Assembly: GCA_030220185.1 (NCBI GenBank)
Contig: JASPKZ010007250.1
Location: forward strand, 4,289,501 to 4,353,500
DNA length: 64,000 nt
Source of the DNA: Diploptera punctata
Taxonomy: Eukaryota > Arthropoda > Insecta > Blattodea > Blaberidae
Reading direction: 5' to 3'
Shown here: positions 21,420-31,509 of the stretch, piece by piece
Layout: every line of letters starts with the position of its first letter
Position numbering within the stretch: the stretch's first letter is position 1
Position numbers and translations under genes: made by a program
Notes under the pieces: generated by a model
Databases searched by the model: none
What the model saw: only the letters and a program-made list of their open reading frames with translations
What the model was told of the DNA's origin: nothing

Positions 21420-21432
21420 ATATATTTTCAAT

Positions 21433-21560
21433 AAAAATAAATGTTTGTGAGAGGATTGATTGGATAGCGTAAATGGCAGCGCACTGAACTATTTATTCAC
21501 AAATTCGAGTTCAAATCCCCGTCTAAGAATTTATTTATTTATTTATTTTTTCATGTCATA
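21433..21560 (+). mobile_element. SINE-4 right unit of the inverted pair
   Basis: Carries GGCAGCGCACTGAAC (box A-like), GAGTTCAAATCCCC (box B) and ends with a (TTTA)n and TTTCATGTCAT tail. Its inner end is the mirror image of 20446-20484. Confidence 0.7.
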
Positions 21561-21614
21561 TTAGCCTTGCATTGCTTAAAGTCAAAAATTTAATTATCAC
21601 ATCGAAATAAAGAA

Positions 21615-21715
21615 GCGTCACTGCTATAAAGGAAAATTTCTCTTTAAATAGCTTTCTTGTTATAGTGGCCACTAGAGGGCAGTGAGACTGAGTTCCCGCT
21701 ACCTCTCGTAATAGA
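21615..21715 (-). repeat. Inverted copy of the 300-bp unit's right half
   Basis: The reverse complement matches 21900-21995, around AGAGGTAGCGG and AAAGAGAA. It is more diverged than the direct duplicates. Confidence 0.65.
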
Positions 21716-21718
21716 GTG

Positions 21719-21722
<4 letters not shown>

Positions 21723-21754
<32 letters not shown>
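21723..21754. repeat. (TA)n microsatellite
   Basis: Roughly 16 TA units directly before the tRNA-like tail. Confidence 0.95.
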
Positions 21755-21756
<2 letters not shown>

Positions 21757-21777
21757 GATATGGAAAGAAAAATGAAT

Positions 21778-21851
21778 GCTTGAGTCGGGATTTGAACTCG
21801 AGTCTCTAAAGTCTGTACCTTTAGCGCTCTAACCAACTGAGCTACCCAAGA
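21778..21851 (-). pseudogene. tRNA-like body of SINE-4, copy 1
   Basis: The reverse strand folds as a cloverleaf. The acceptor TCTTGGG pairs with CTCAAGC at six of seven positions. TAGCTCAGTTGG is a perfect box A, with D stem GCTC/GAGC. The anticodon stem TAAAG/CTTTA encloses loop GTACAGA, placing ACA at the anticodon. Box B is GAGTTCAAATCCC. One extra base before the anticodon stem and one stem mismatch, plus the fixed SINE-4 tail, argue for a retrotransposed body rather than a working tRNA gene. Confidence 0.6.
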
Positions 21852-22077
21852 ATTCCAAGACAAACATACAATTTTCTTATACATGTAGTATTCTCAATTC
21901 ACACAAGAGGTAGCGGAAAGATCTTCCGACTGCCATCTAGCGGCTAACATAACAGTTAAGCAAATTATTAAAGAGAATATTTACTTTATAGCAGTAACGC
22001 TTGTATATTTAGATATTATAAATATATTTTTGACATTTGGCAATGAAGGCAAATATGATATGAAAAGAAAAATGAAT

Positions 22078-22151
22078 GCTTGAGTCGGGATTTGAACTCG
22101 AGTCTCTAAAGTCTGTACCTTTAGCGCTCTAACCAACTGAGCTACCCAAGG
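22078..22151 (-). pseudogene. tRNA-like body of SINE-4, copy 2
   Basis: Identical in the cloverleaf region to 21778-21851, as part of the 300-bp duplication. Confidence 0.6.
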
Positions 22152-22319
22152 ATTCCAAGACAAACATACAATTTTCTTATACATGTAGTATTCTCAATTC
22201 ACACAAGAGGTAGCGGAAAGATCTTCCGACTGCCATCTAGCGGCTAACATAACAGTTAAGCAAATTATTAAAGAGAATATTTACTTTATAGCAGTAACGC
22301 TTGTATATTTAGATAATAT

Positions 22320-22320
22320 C

Positions 22321-22359
<39 letters not shown>

Positions 22360-22382
22360 TATATTTATTTATTTATTTATTT
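22320..22382. repeat. (TA)n and (TTTA)n microsatellites
   Basis: TA run, then a short TTTA run leading into a TTTCATGTCAT SINE-4-type tail on the plus strand. Confidence 0.9.
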
Positions 22383-22451
22383 TTCTTTCATGTCATATCA
22401 GGCTTGCATTGTTCAATGTCAAAAATCTAATTATAATATCGAAATAGGGCC

Positions 22452-22452
<1 letters not shown>

Positions 22453-22487
<35 letters not shown>
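22453..22487. repeat. (TA)n microsatellite
   Basis: TA run at the left edge of SINE-1X. Confidence 0.95.
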
Positions 22488-22489
<2 letters not shown>

Positions 22490-22858
22490 GCTGTGGTCTC
22501 GGAGTAGCGTGCTGCCTTGTCACGCAGCGGGCCCGGGTTCGATTCCCGGCCGGGACAGTTTTTCTGGGTGAGGTTTTTATCCGGGTTTTTCCTCACCTGT
22601 AAGACAAATGTCAGGAAAAACTTTAAGGCCCAAACGGTCCCCGAAATCATATGGCCGTCGCAATCATAATCATTCATATTCGCCTTAGGTTAAGCTTAGG
22701 ATTAGGGACTCTCCTGGCACACCATTTTCATCATCACCCATCATATCATCCGGGCAACGTAACCCCGCCTTCCAGGCGCCCCAACCTCAGAAGTGGGTTA
22801 CAAGTACGCCATGCTAGGAGAGAAATCAGGAATGTCGAAAGACAACCTGAGGGATTTG

Positions 22859-22860
<2 letters not shown>
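22488..22860 (+). mobile_element. SINE-1X, full length
   Basis: Head CCGCTGTGGTCTCGGAG with TAGCGTGCTGCC (box A region) and GGGTTCGATTCCC (box B), then the GTGAGGTTTTTATC body and half X ending near GGGATTTGAA. Both sides are (TA)n. The box B is intact, making this the best SINE-1X copy in the window. Confidence 0.92.

Positions 22861-22900
<40 letters not shown>
22861..22900. repeat. (TA)n microsatellite between inverted SINE-1X copies
   Basis: About 19 TA units; the two flanking SINE-1X copies point away from each other with 3' ends meeting here. Confidence 0.95.
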
Positions 22901-22901
<1 letters not shown>

Positions 22902-23273
22902 GCTCCAGGTCGTCATTTTTACATTTCTGGTGCTCTCTTCTGGCATTGGCTTAATAGTAACCCACTTCTGAGGTTAGAGCGCCTAAAATGCAGAGTTAAG
23001 CTCCCCCGATGATGTGATGGGTGATGATGATAACAGTGGGCCCAGAGAGTTCTTAATCCTAAATTTAAAGTAAGGCGAATATAAAGTATGAAGATTGTGA
23101 TGGTCATATGATGTTCATGGACTGTTTGGGCCTTAAAATTGCCCTACATTTGTCATAAAGGTAAGTAAAAACCCCGAAAAAATCTTCACTCAGGAAACTT
23201 GTTCTGACCGAGACTCAAACTCAGGTCTACTGCGTGACAAGGCAGCACACTGTCTCGAGACCACAGTGATGGA
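22901..23273 (-). mobile_element. SINE-1X, older copy
   Basis: Reverse orientation, with 5' end at 23273. Box B is degraded to GAGTTTGAGTCTC. More diverged than 22488-22860, so the inverted arrangement formed by two separate events. Confidence 0.88.
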
Positions 23274-23630
23274 CAATAATAAGTATATAATATAATTTAA
23301 TTTTAGAAATTTGATATAAAATTTCAATGAGGTTAGTATCAGCTGGATATTTAAGGAGATAGGACGATGTTAGAAATTTAAAGATAGTCTTTAAATCAAA
23401 GGCGGATGGAAAGAAGAAAAATCGATAGAATAAAACGTCTCGAGGCCTTGACATTGAGCTGATCACTCATTCAGGGAGGCCTTCCTTGTGCTTAGGTGTT
23501 CAAAAAGTATGTGTGTGATCCGCTGTTTAAAATCTCTCTCCCGACAGGTCGTGCCACTGTAAGGCCGGGATGGCGTGTGGTAATTAAAAGTAGACCTACC
23601 TGTAGGTGAGAGGTTAAACTGAGTTAATGG
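23274..23630. other. Unassigned DNA
   Basis: Nothing recognised. Confidence 0.5.
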
Positions 23631-23792
23631 AATATTATTGTCATTATTATTATTATTGTTATTATTATTATCATTATCGTTATTATTATTATTATTATTA
23701 TTATTATCATTATCGTTATTAGTATTATCATTATCGTTATTAGTATTATCATTATCATTATTATCATTATTATTATTAACATTAGCATTATC

Positions 23793-23864
<72 letters not shown>
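23631..23864. repeat. (TTA)n with TCA/TTG variants
   Basis: Over 230 bases of trinucleotides. Translations give poly-Asn or poly-Leu frames that are not genes. Confidence 0.95.
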
Positions 23865-23865
<1 letters not shown>

Positions 23866-23937
23866 TTTTGGAAGAGGGCTTCTAGAAACTCAAGAGAAGA
23901 CAAGATTATAAATACTAAAATCAGATACGGTAAGTGA

Positions 23938-24226
23938 AGAATGTTCAAAAATATGTTCTACAAGTTACTGAGGAAAGAAGACTAAAATATTTGGCCACGT
24001 AAAGAGGATGTCAGATGATAGAATATCAAAGCTGATGTTAAATGTTTAAGCGGAGGGCAACAGAAGAAAAGGGAGACCGAAAGAACAGTGGGTTCAAGGA
24101 GTGTATAGCAGAATAGTGTCAAGAGGATTAACAGAGAGTGATGCAGAGATTACGGATTTATGGAGGGAAACATTTACAATGGGTTGTAGGAAAACTACTG
24201 TATTGTAGAGAAAAAATCCTAATAAA
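23938..24226 (+). pseudogene. LINE-D C-terminal fragment
   Basis: Reads VTEERRLKYF, then in a shifted frame GHVKRMSDDRISKLML, GNRRKGRPKEQWVQGVY and RGLTESDAEITDLWRE. The 3' end is TGTAGAGAAAAAATCC as at 17000. One frameshift precedes GHV and one stop follows LMLNV. Confidence 0.8.
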
Positions 24227-24296
24227 GAATTATTAATATTGTTATTATTATTACTATTATTACTATTACTATAATTATTATCATTATCATTATTAC

Positions 24297-24351
<55 letters not shown>

Positions 24352-24359
24352 TTATTATA
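24227..24359. repeat. (ATT)n with interruptions
   Basis: Trinucleotide run joining LINE-D to SINE-1Y. Confidence 0.95.
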
Positions 24360-24360
24360 T

Positions 24361-24811
<451 letters not shown>

Positions 24812-25570
24812 GTATAAACACTAAAAAAGAAAGACAGATTTGGACGTGTCAATTGGAAAATGGATACTCAGAAAGTAGCCATATTTCAATACTGTATCCT
24901 AATCTTGAATTATATAAACCATTGTAATTTAAAATAATTATGGTCAGAGTAATATTTAAAAACTAAATTTTTAATTAGAACTCATTGTAATTTCAGTGAA
25001 TTGAAATCTTATTTTAAGTTTACATGAACTAAAATTAAAAAAAAAGTTTAACTTTTGCATAAAGCTAACTTTTTTCAAACTGCATCTTTTAAATAGAAAC
25101 AATTTGTGAAAGTACATAAAAACAACTTGATAACATCGTATGATATAATAGGCTTGTTACGTTCAATTTCGGTAACGCAAGAGTACATAATTTCGTTTTC
25201 CACTCAAAATAAATTTTAAATCCACTTTGATCTTATATGAAGCTGGAAAATGTTTCCATGCATATTTTAAATATTTATGCTAAACAAATGTTCCATTTTT
25301 CTTTGAAAATATCCAGTAACATATTTCTGTAAGATAATTTCATATTTTCTTTATTATGTTATTCTAGTACATAAGAAAATACTCTACAGTTGTTATGTAA
25401 ATAGTTCCTGTTTTGTTGGTTTTGTTTCTTCTTGAAATTTAACATACCAGCAACCTTCCCTCTACTACAAATTCTCTTCTCTCTCTGTTTTTATAAACCA
25501 TAACATTGATCCCCAATACTTAAAATACTCTACATTCTTCATTTAGTACCTTCAATGTACAGGGGTTTTT
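24812..25570. other. Unassigned AT-rich DNA
   Basis: No coding signal and no repeat relative in the window; possibly unique sequence. Confidence 0.5.
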
Positions 25571-26345
25571 AAAAATATTACTTACTTACTTACTCACTGG
25601 CACTATCGAACCCGTAGGTTCATGGCCGTGCGGACATAAGCTCTCCATACATCCCTATCCTGTGCTAATGCTTTCCACTCATTCCCTGTATAATCTACTT
25701 CCCTCAAATCATAGTTAATGTTGTTCTCTCACCTCATTCTTGGTCTACCAACTGGGCGTTTTCCTTCTGGCTTTCCTACAAGAAGTTTCCATGCACGTCT
25801 TTCATTCCCCATACGCGCAACATGTCCTGCCCATCGCAGTCTACGAGACTTAACTGTTCTTGTTATATCTGGCTTCCTATAAAGACCATGTAGTTCATTG
25901 TTATGTAGTCTTATCCATTCACCTGTCTGTTCATCTCTCTTTGGTCCAAAATTTTTCCTAAGAACTTTATTCTCAAATACTCGTAATGTCATTTCCTCCC
26001 TTAAAGTAAGAGTCCATGTTTCGCACCCATATAACTGGTAGAATAATAGTTTTATATATTTTCAGCTTAACGTTTTTTGAAAGGAGTTGGGACATCAAAA
26101 GTCTCTGCAATGCATAATAGCATGCATTTCCAGAATTGAGCCTATGTTTAATTTCTTTGTGCATCTCATTCCTATTTGTGATTATTGTTCCTAGGTATTT
26201 GAATTCAGCCACTTCCTCAAAATTTCCCTCATTTGTCATTAGCTGTCCATTTCCATTATATACTGAATTTCTACGTGTGACCATATATTTAGTTTTACTG
26301 ATATTTACTTCCATTTTAAAAATATTATCGAGTAGAAATTTAATG
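25571..26345 (-). pseudogene. LINE-A, longest simple copy
   Basis: Reverse strand reads in order: MEVNISKTKYMVTRRNSVYN, NGQLMTNEGNFEEVAEFKYL, NRNEMHKEIKHRLNSGNACY, LLSKNVKLKIYKTIILPV, ENKVLRKNFGPKRDEQTGEW, LRWAGHVARMGNERRAWK, GKRPVGRPRMR, ending at MNLRV-type codons and a (GTAA)n tail at 25571. It lacks the polymerase core but gives the best consensus for the C-terminal half. One break near 25990 disrupts the YGCETW box. Confidence 0.88.
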
Positions 26346-26599
26346 ATAAATTCCATTATATATTTTCATGTGTTAATTTAATTTATTCATTTGAACAAAT
26401 TCCTACAATCTGCGTTTTACCCTGGGGTAATCGCAGGGCATTTAGTCTAAGAAATTCTATGTGTTAAAATATGAAAATTGGTCCTTCATTGGTACACGTG
26501 TTTGAGTTAGTGTCAGACTGTGGTTGGGTTATTGCTTTGTAGTTTTCACTTTAGTCGCATTCATTTATATTGTTTATTCTAGTGTCATCTTAATATAAT
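26346..26599. other. Unassigned DNA
   Basis: Nothing recognised. Confidence 0.5.
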
Positions 26600-27225
26600 A
26601 GCCCAACGATTTAACATGGAAATATCAACAACAAAATCTAAAGCTATGGCCTTTCAAGGGAAATTCCCAGTAAGAAGTAAAATTTGTATTCAGAATTCAA
26701 TATTAGAGCAAGTTAATTCATTTAAATACTTAGGATATAATCTAACCTATAATGAGGAATGTGATATATCCTTTAAAATACAAAACTATAATAAAGCTTT
26801 AAGAATTATCAACCAAGTTTTTAAACCATCAAAAGTGCAGAGACACACAAGATTGAAAATCTATAAAATTCTCGCTAGACCCATAATCTATTATGGCAGT
26901 GAAGCTTGGACCATCAGAACTCAGGATGATCGTCATATTACAGCCACGGAGATGAAATTTCTGCGACGAACTGCAGGTTATAGCCTTCTAGACCACCAAA
27001 GAAATTCAACAATAGCCAGAGAGTTAAACATCGTACCTATATCTGAATACCTCCAAGAATATAGAAACAATTGGCTAGCCCATATTCAGCGCATGGATCT
27101 TCACAGAATACCAAAACAAATTCTTCACTACATTCCTCGAGGCAGAAGATCTGTTGGTCGACCTTTTCGGAGATGGCGGGAGACCGTAACGGGCCACTGG
27201 GCCTAATACTTGAAAGGACAATGAT
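26600..27225 (+). mobile_element. LINE-H type copy, 5'-truncated
   Basis: Holds one intact frame (next entry) and ends GGCCACTGGGCCTAATAC with an ATG-rich tail, close to the LINE-H terminus at 21380-21420. Confidence 0.8.
26616..27206 (+). pseudogene. LINE-H reverse transcriptase C-terminus, open frame of 196 codons
   Basis: Reads MEISTTKSKAMAFQGKFPVR, VNSFKYLGYNLTYN, RLKIYKILARPIIYYGSEAW, ATEMKFLRRTAGYSLLDHQR, NWLAHIQRMDLHRIPKQI and GRRSVGRPFRRWRETVTGHW. This is the part after the catalytic box: thumb, GHV-like motif and basic tail. It has no stop, but the catalytic domain and endonuclease are absent, so it cannot be active alone. The ATG is internal to the original protein. Confidence 0.85.
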
Positions 27226-27547
27226 GATGATTCTAGTGTATTGAAGATTTCATTTATCAATTGGATTGTTTCAGGCATTTTGAGAACTTTTCGCAGCACT
27301 ATATGCTGGGGTTCTTCATGTATACTGGTCTGTTTTATTTTCTTGTAGTTTGCAGTGAAATAGATGGACAGCTGTTTGATTGTCATCTGAGCATTGGCAT
27401 TTCGGTGTAGATACTGTGGGAGTTTTCCATGCTTTGTAAGGAATTGTGTAAAATATGAATGTTGGATTTAGGTGGGTTTCTTACCTGGTCTGGATGTTCG
27501 GAGAGAACAATTTTGTTTGGCGGCTTAGATGTTAAAATATTATAATC
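27226..27547. other. Unassigned DNA
   Basis: Nothing recognised. Confidence 0.5.
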
Positions 27548-27640
27548 ATATTGTGAAAAGAAAAATTAATGTCTGAACCAGGAATCGAACCGTGGACCTC
27601 TAGTTCTCCAGACCAGTGTGCAGCCCTCTACACCATTCTA
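27548..27640 (-). mobile_element. SINE-4 type element
   Basis: On the reverse strand, AGAATGGTGTAGAGGGC (box A region) and ACGGTTCGATTCCTGG (good box B) precede ATTAATTTTTCTTTTCA, the fixed tail. The anticodon-arm region differs from the other SINE-4 copies. Confidence 0.65.
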
Positions 27641-27954
27641 AACCTGGCACAAAGATTAAGAATTCTTTCCACATATACAAATCTGTAATTCTAATTTCGT
27701 TCACTGCCAGGTAGGTGTGCTACCATCGCCAACGGCCGGCTTCGTTTAGAAGTATCTATATTTGAGAATTTTACACCACCACTTTTATAACTAGTAAACG
27801 ATGTTATATAACATTTTCCAAGAAAAAATGTTAAATTAGATGTTAAAGAACGACATAACCTAAAAAAAGTTTTATTTGCTATTATAACAATTAGTGAAGC
27901 TTTAATTCGTTGTTACTAGGCAACAAACCCTATACTTTATATTATAACAATATT
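27641..27954. other. Unassigned DNA
   Basis: Nothing recognised. Confidence 0.5.
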
Positions 27955-28265
27955 GAACAGCCTCATGGGCTAGTAGTCAGCATTTCTGACTACTGTTCAT
28001 CAGGTCCCGGGTTCCATTCCCGGTCAAACCATAGGAATTTTTCGTTAAAGGGAATTATTCCTGTCGTTGCCTATGGTCTGGAGTTTAGGTTAATTTTAGG
28101 TTAAGAACTCTCCTGGCGCTCCATTATCATTTATCATCCATCATATCACCGGGGCAACGTAACTCATACTTCAAGGCGTCCCCAACTTCATAAGTGGGTT
28201 TCAACTACGCCAATGCCAGGAGAGAACACCAGAAATGTCGAAATGGCAAACTGTGACATTGAATA

Positions 28266-28270
<5 letters not shown>
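27955..28270 (+). mobile_element. SINE-2, full length
   Basis: The head has CATGGGCTAGTAGTCAGC (box A region) and GGGTTCCATTCCCGG (box B). A short body follows, then the same half X as SINE-1X (AACTCTCCTGGC to AGAAATGTCG). It ends in a (TA)n run. Confidence 0.88.
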
Positions 28271-28310
<40 letters not shown>

Positions 28311-28313
28311 AAG
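28270..28313. repeat. (TA)n microsatellite
   Basis: TA run between SINE-2 and SINE-3. Confidence 0.95.
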
Positions 28314-28616
28314 TAAAGTAAAGTAATCCCACTACAGGCCTCAGGAGGCCCTTCGGGTAGTAGGAGGTTAAGGCTCCCACTTTTTCTGGACAATCGGCAC
28401 TTGATGTCAGCCGGGCTGTCAGCCCTGCCTGACGGCCGCATTTACCCCCAGGACAGGCGTCTGGTGCTCATTTCAGTTAGAGGCTGAGTCGACCCCAGGG
28501 TCATAGTGCCGCCAGAGAGTTTGGGTCAGTTTAAAAATCCTGACCCCACCAGGACTTGAACCCTCAACCTTCTGGCTTGTAGCGCAGTGCCTTAACTACT
28601 ACGCTACGGCGTGCCC

Positions 28617-28617
<1 letters not shown>
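28314..28617 (-). mobile_element. SINE-3, full length
   Basis: Reverse strand starts GGGGGCACGCCGTAGCG, with TAGTAGTTAAGGCACTGC (box A region) and GGGTTCAAGTCC (box B). The body has TCAGGATTTTTAAACTGACC and the 3' end is GGGATTACTTTACTTTAC. It lies within a (TA)n tract, which may be its target. Confidence 0.9.

Positions 28618-28657
<40 letters not shown>
28618..28657. repeat. (TA)n microsatellite
   Basis: Continuation of the TA tract on the other side of SINE-3. Confidence 0.95.
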
Positions 28658-28659
<2 letters not shown>

Positions 28660-29214
28660 CTATATATTAACAAAATTCAAGAGACGCTATCAAAATATAA
28701 AATACAGGTTCAACAAAACCTAAAACACGCCAGTCCTTCAATTTCGTATAAGTACACAAATAAACTTTCCTTGCCTTTTCTGGATGTATATTAATAGTTT
28801 CTTGGACTGCATTAAAATGTTTCCTGAAGAACCGTGAAAATCACTTTTCCGCTCATTTTTACTTTAAATTCACAAATTAAACTAGCACTCAACATTGCAT
28901 AATATAACAACAATGTTTGTTGATTGATCGTGTTTTTTTTTCTCCAAAGCCTACATTATTCTTTCTGTAAACATATCGTTTCCGCAATAAATACATTTCA
29001 TTAAATATACTACACATACAACACATACTAAAATACTCTGAACGTAGATAAATATTGTAGACAACACGTTACAAAATTAGGTTCAGTAACTCGCTGCTAT
29101 TAGAACACTCCCTTCAATCGTGTTCTAACTTCTTAAGAATCTCGTTACTAAATCTCTGCATTTGGATCTAGTCATCTACATAATTATTAGTTCTAAGTTA
29201 GCTAAAATAGTGTT
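28658..29214. other. Unassigned DNA
   Basis: Nothing recognised. Confidence 0.5.
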
Positions 29215-29218
29215 TTAA

Positions 29219-29939
29219 GGGAGGTGATGGGCGAAAAATTGACAATTTGAGATTAAAATTGGCATTTTTTGTTTTTTGTACTAAAACTGTACTCTAATGT
29301 ATATGTTGGCAAAGATTCGGAGGCCTATAGCGCTTCTCAGTGTCCTAAATTACGTCAGAGTTAAAAGGCTGCGCTAGTTAAATGCCACCTGCATGCAAAT
29401 CTTTAAACTTGTTTTCCCACACTTTTATTTTCACTGCATTTTTGTACATTCAAAATTGAATGGAATTCAGAAATTTTGTCCTAGAATGTTCACATTTTTA
29501 CTGTATGTCCTAAAACCAATGGGAAACAAAGTAATGCATGGGTTTCATGATTTAAGTAGTATTTTAAGAAATAAAAAATAAAATGTATGAAATTATTAAT
29601 TTTTTTTTTTTGTAATTCCACGCATGAGGTACAACATTACTTTTTCTCCCTCTGTATTCATATTATAATAATTCCAATGCATGCCGTTTTTCTAAATATT
29701 TTAGGGGTCTTGTAAACAAAATCAGATATTTTACTAAAGAAATTGTGGAACCCATTTAATTATAATGTATACATTTTTTAAAAATATAATATTTAATAAC
29801 TCATAACATAACATAAATGTCTCACAAGAATCAAACTTGAACACATCATTATGTATCATGTAGTGAATGTTTGTACAAAAACATCAAGTCTTTAGCTCAA
29901 AAAATTTGTAGAAAATAGAAATTTCGCCCATCACCCTCC
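29219..29939. mobile_element. TTAA-flanked non-autonomous DNA transposon
   Basis: The left end is GGGAGGTGATGGGCGAAA and the right end is the reverse complement of GGAGGGTGATGGGCGAAA. TTAA precedes it (29215-29218) and follows it (29940-29943). TTAA duplication with short inverted ends is the signature of piggyBac and Kolobok elements. The 721-bp interior is AT-rich with no transposase, so it would depend on a partner elsewhere. Confidence 0.8.
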
Positions 29940-29943
29940 TTAA

Positions 29944-30299
29944 GCTTTTACTTTATTTGGAGTACAATTTTTTCGTAAATCGTTGAAAAACTATAAGTTT
30001 TTCGGCACTATTAATTTACATTCTGCACACAGAATAATTCAGAATTCTTATTACATTTCTAGGGTTTGAAGAGGTAGACAAAGTTCAGGAATTGTAGTGC
30101 AAAAGGCAATCCACAGTAGCTATAATTTGAAATTGTAACATATTTACACAATCTATTTTATTAAGTTAAACTTCCAAGTTAATTTTGACCCCTATAAATA
30201 AATATTTTAATTATGTTATAATAATATTAATCAATACTAATATTCCTATACATATATATGAATTATTAACTAACTAATTAATTAATTATAATCCATATT
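29944..30299. other. Unassigned DNA
   Basis: Nothing recognised; contains short ATT and TAA runs. Confidence 0.5.
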
Positions 30300-30369
30300 T
30301 ACTTAGAAATATATTTATATTTGGAAGGAATATGTTGATAGAATGTCAGAAGAAAGATTTCCAAAATTA

Positions 30370-30688
30370 TATTGACTTAGGTTTTCACGGCCGGAGTTGC
30401 TATGATGATCTTGAAGAAGATTTCCGGGCTGTAGGCCGTGGTCTCGAGGCTTGAAGTTCCCCGATGTTTCGCCAGAGACTCCATCTGGCATCCTCAAAGG
30501 TTGTCTGACGTTTCGCCAGAGACTCCATCTGGCATCCTCAAAGGTTGTCTGACGTTTCGCCAGAGACTGCGTCTGGCATCCTCAAGGGTTGTCTCGAGGA
30601 TGCCAGACACAGTCTCTGGCGAAACATCGGAGAACTTCAAGCCACAAGACCACGGCCCACAGCCCGGAAATCTTCTTAAAGATCATTA
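30370..30688. mobile_element. Palindromic element with 44-bp tandem repeats
   Basis: The outer arms (about 30405-30475 and 30615-30685) are inverted copies of each other: AAGATTTCCGGGCTG against CAGCCCGGAAATCTT. Inside are three direct repeats of 44 bases starting at 30467, 30511 and 30555. Target duplication is TTTCCAAAATTA (30358-30369) and TTTCCAAAATAA (30689-30700). Each repeat holds a hairpin followed by GAAAC in reverse. No protein is encoded. A degraded relative lies at 36748-36907. Confidence 0.75.
30463..30628. ncRNA. Hammerhead-like motifs, three reverse and one forward
   Basis: In reverse, TTGAGGA, then T, GCCAGA...TCTGGC and GAAAC occur at about 30463-30497, 30507-30541 and 30551-30585. 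In forward orientation, a related motif lies at 30594-30628. The helix II pairs are perfect (6 bp). Deviations from a hammerhead core are T for the first C of CTGANGA and one unpaired T before helix II. Family resemblance to the motif at 45466-45491 is clear; catalysis is unproven. Confidence 0.4.
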
Positions 30689-30952
30689 TTTCCAAAATAA
30701 TTGCTAAATTATAAATCACACGTAAGGATAAATGTTGGACACCCACACATAACTAGCTTTCATGAAACCGGAACGAGTCAACAGGCTTGATCCTTGGATG
30801 ATGATGATGATGATGATGATGAATATATTTATATATTAAATATATATTACAAATAATTCATTTATATATAATTAATTTATTGAAATCATTCAATTGTCTA
30901 TGTCACTTCGTCCTCGTGGCAATTCTCTGACGAGGAAATGTTACATAAAAAA

Positions 30953-30958
<6 letters not shown>

Positions 30959-31006
<48 letters not shown>

Positions 31007-31145
31007 AACAAAAATTATGTATGTTAGATAGAAGTATGTAAATAAAGACATGAGACATATAGGCTTACGTCGTATATATATATATATATATATATATATG
31101 ATATGAAAAGAAAAATGAATGCTTGAGTCGGGATTCGAACTCGAG

Positions 31146-31223
<78 letters not shown>

Positions 31224-31243
31224 TGTGCGTGTGTGTGTGTGAG
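30959..31243. repeat. Cluster of (TA)n and (TG)n microsatellites
   Basis: TA runs at 30965-31000, 31073-31098 and 31146-31170, then (TG)n to 31243. A SINE-4 tail fragment lies between at 31099-31146. Confidence 0.9.
31099..31146 (-). mobile_element. SINE-4 fragment, head lost in (TA)n
   Basis: Matches 21755-21799: fixed tail, then CGAGTTCGAATCCCG (box B) on the reverse strand, then abruptly TA repeats. Everything upstream of box B has been replaced. Confidence 0.7.
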
Positions 31244-31310
31244 TATGTGGTCGAAAAATATAAAAGGTAAAGAACATATTTGAATATTTGAAGATTGAAT
31301 GAGTAATGTA

Positions 31311-31495
31311 TTCTTCTTCTTCTTCTTCTTCCGAATGCAGTATTGGGTGATGATGCCCGTTCTGCGACTACAAAAACTGATCTTTCCATCGGTTGAAGGG
31401 TCTTCCGAGGTCTCTTTTGCCTTTAGGGTTGAGGTGGTAAATCATCTTTGGTAAACGGGAATTTGACATTCTCTGGACGTGTTGGAACCATTTAA
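31311..31495 (-). mobile_element. LINE 3' end (LINE-H-like) with 14-bp target duplication
   Basis: GAATGAGTAATGTA at 31297-31310 is repeated at 31496-31509. The reverse frame reads WFQHVQRMSNSRLPKMIYHL, NPKGKRDLGRPFNRWKDQFL and stop, with an (AAG)n tail at 31311. A short 5'-truncated copy. Confidence 0.85.
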
Positions 31496-31509
31496 GAATG
31501 AGTAATGTA

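Larger units (their letters stand above)
21757..22315. repeat. 300-bp tandem duplication carrying SINE-4
   Basis: 21757-22015 is repeated at 22057-22315 with an offset of exactly 300 and very few differences. Each unit holds one tRNA-like element at its left and the stretch GAGGTAGCGGAAAGATC at its right. The near identity implies a recent duplication. Confidence 0.92.
30300..30830 (+). pseudogene. LINE C-terminal scrap, split by palindromic element
   Basis: Left part reads WKEYVDRMSEERFPKL, a GHVxRM-type motif. After the insertion, the right part ends ETGTSQQA at a stop near 30793, then a (GAT)n tail to 30826. The two parts share TTTCCAAAATTA/TAA at the breakpoints. Confidence 0.65.

Noticed and set aside
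21778..22151. Functional tRNA-Cys genes (anticodon ACA)
   Set aside because: An unusual anticodon, an extra base before the anticodon stem, a mismatched first acceptor pair, and the fixed SINE-4 tail all point to a retrotransposed sequence.
21757..22315. The 300-bp direct repeats as LTRs of a retrotransposon
   Set aside because: The units are adjacent, without internal coding region, primer-binding site or TG...CA ends. A tandem duplication is simpler.
23463..23948. A 161-codon Asn-rich frame and the opposite Leu-rich frame
   Set aside because: They are translations of the (TTA/TCA)n microsatellite.
30463..30590. Regularly spaced 44-bp repeats as a CRISPR array
   Set aside because: There are no variable spacers; the whole 44 bases repeat, they lie in a palindromic insertion, and the sequence is eukaryotic.
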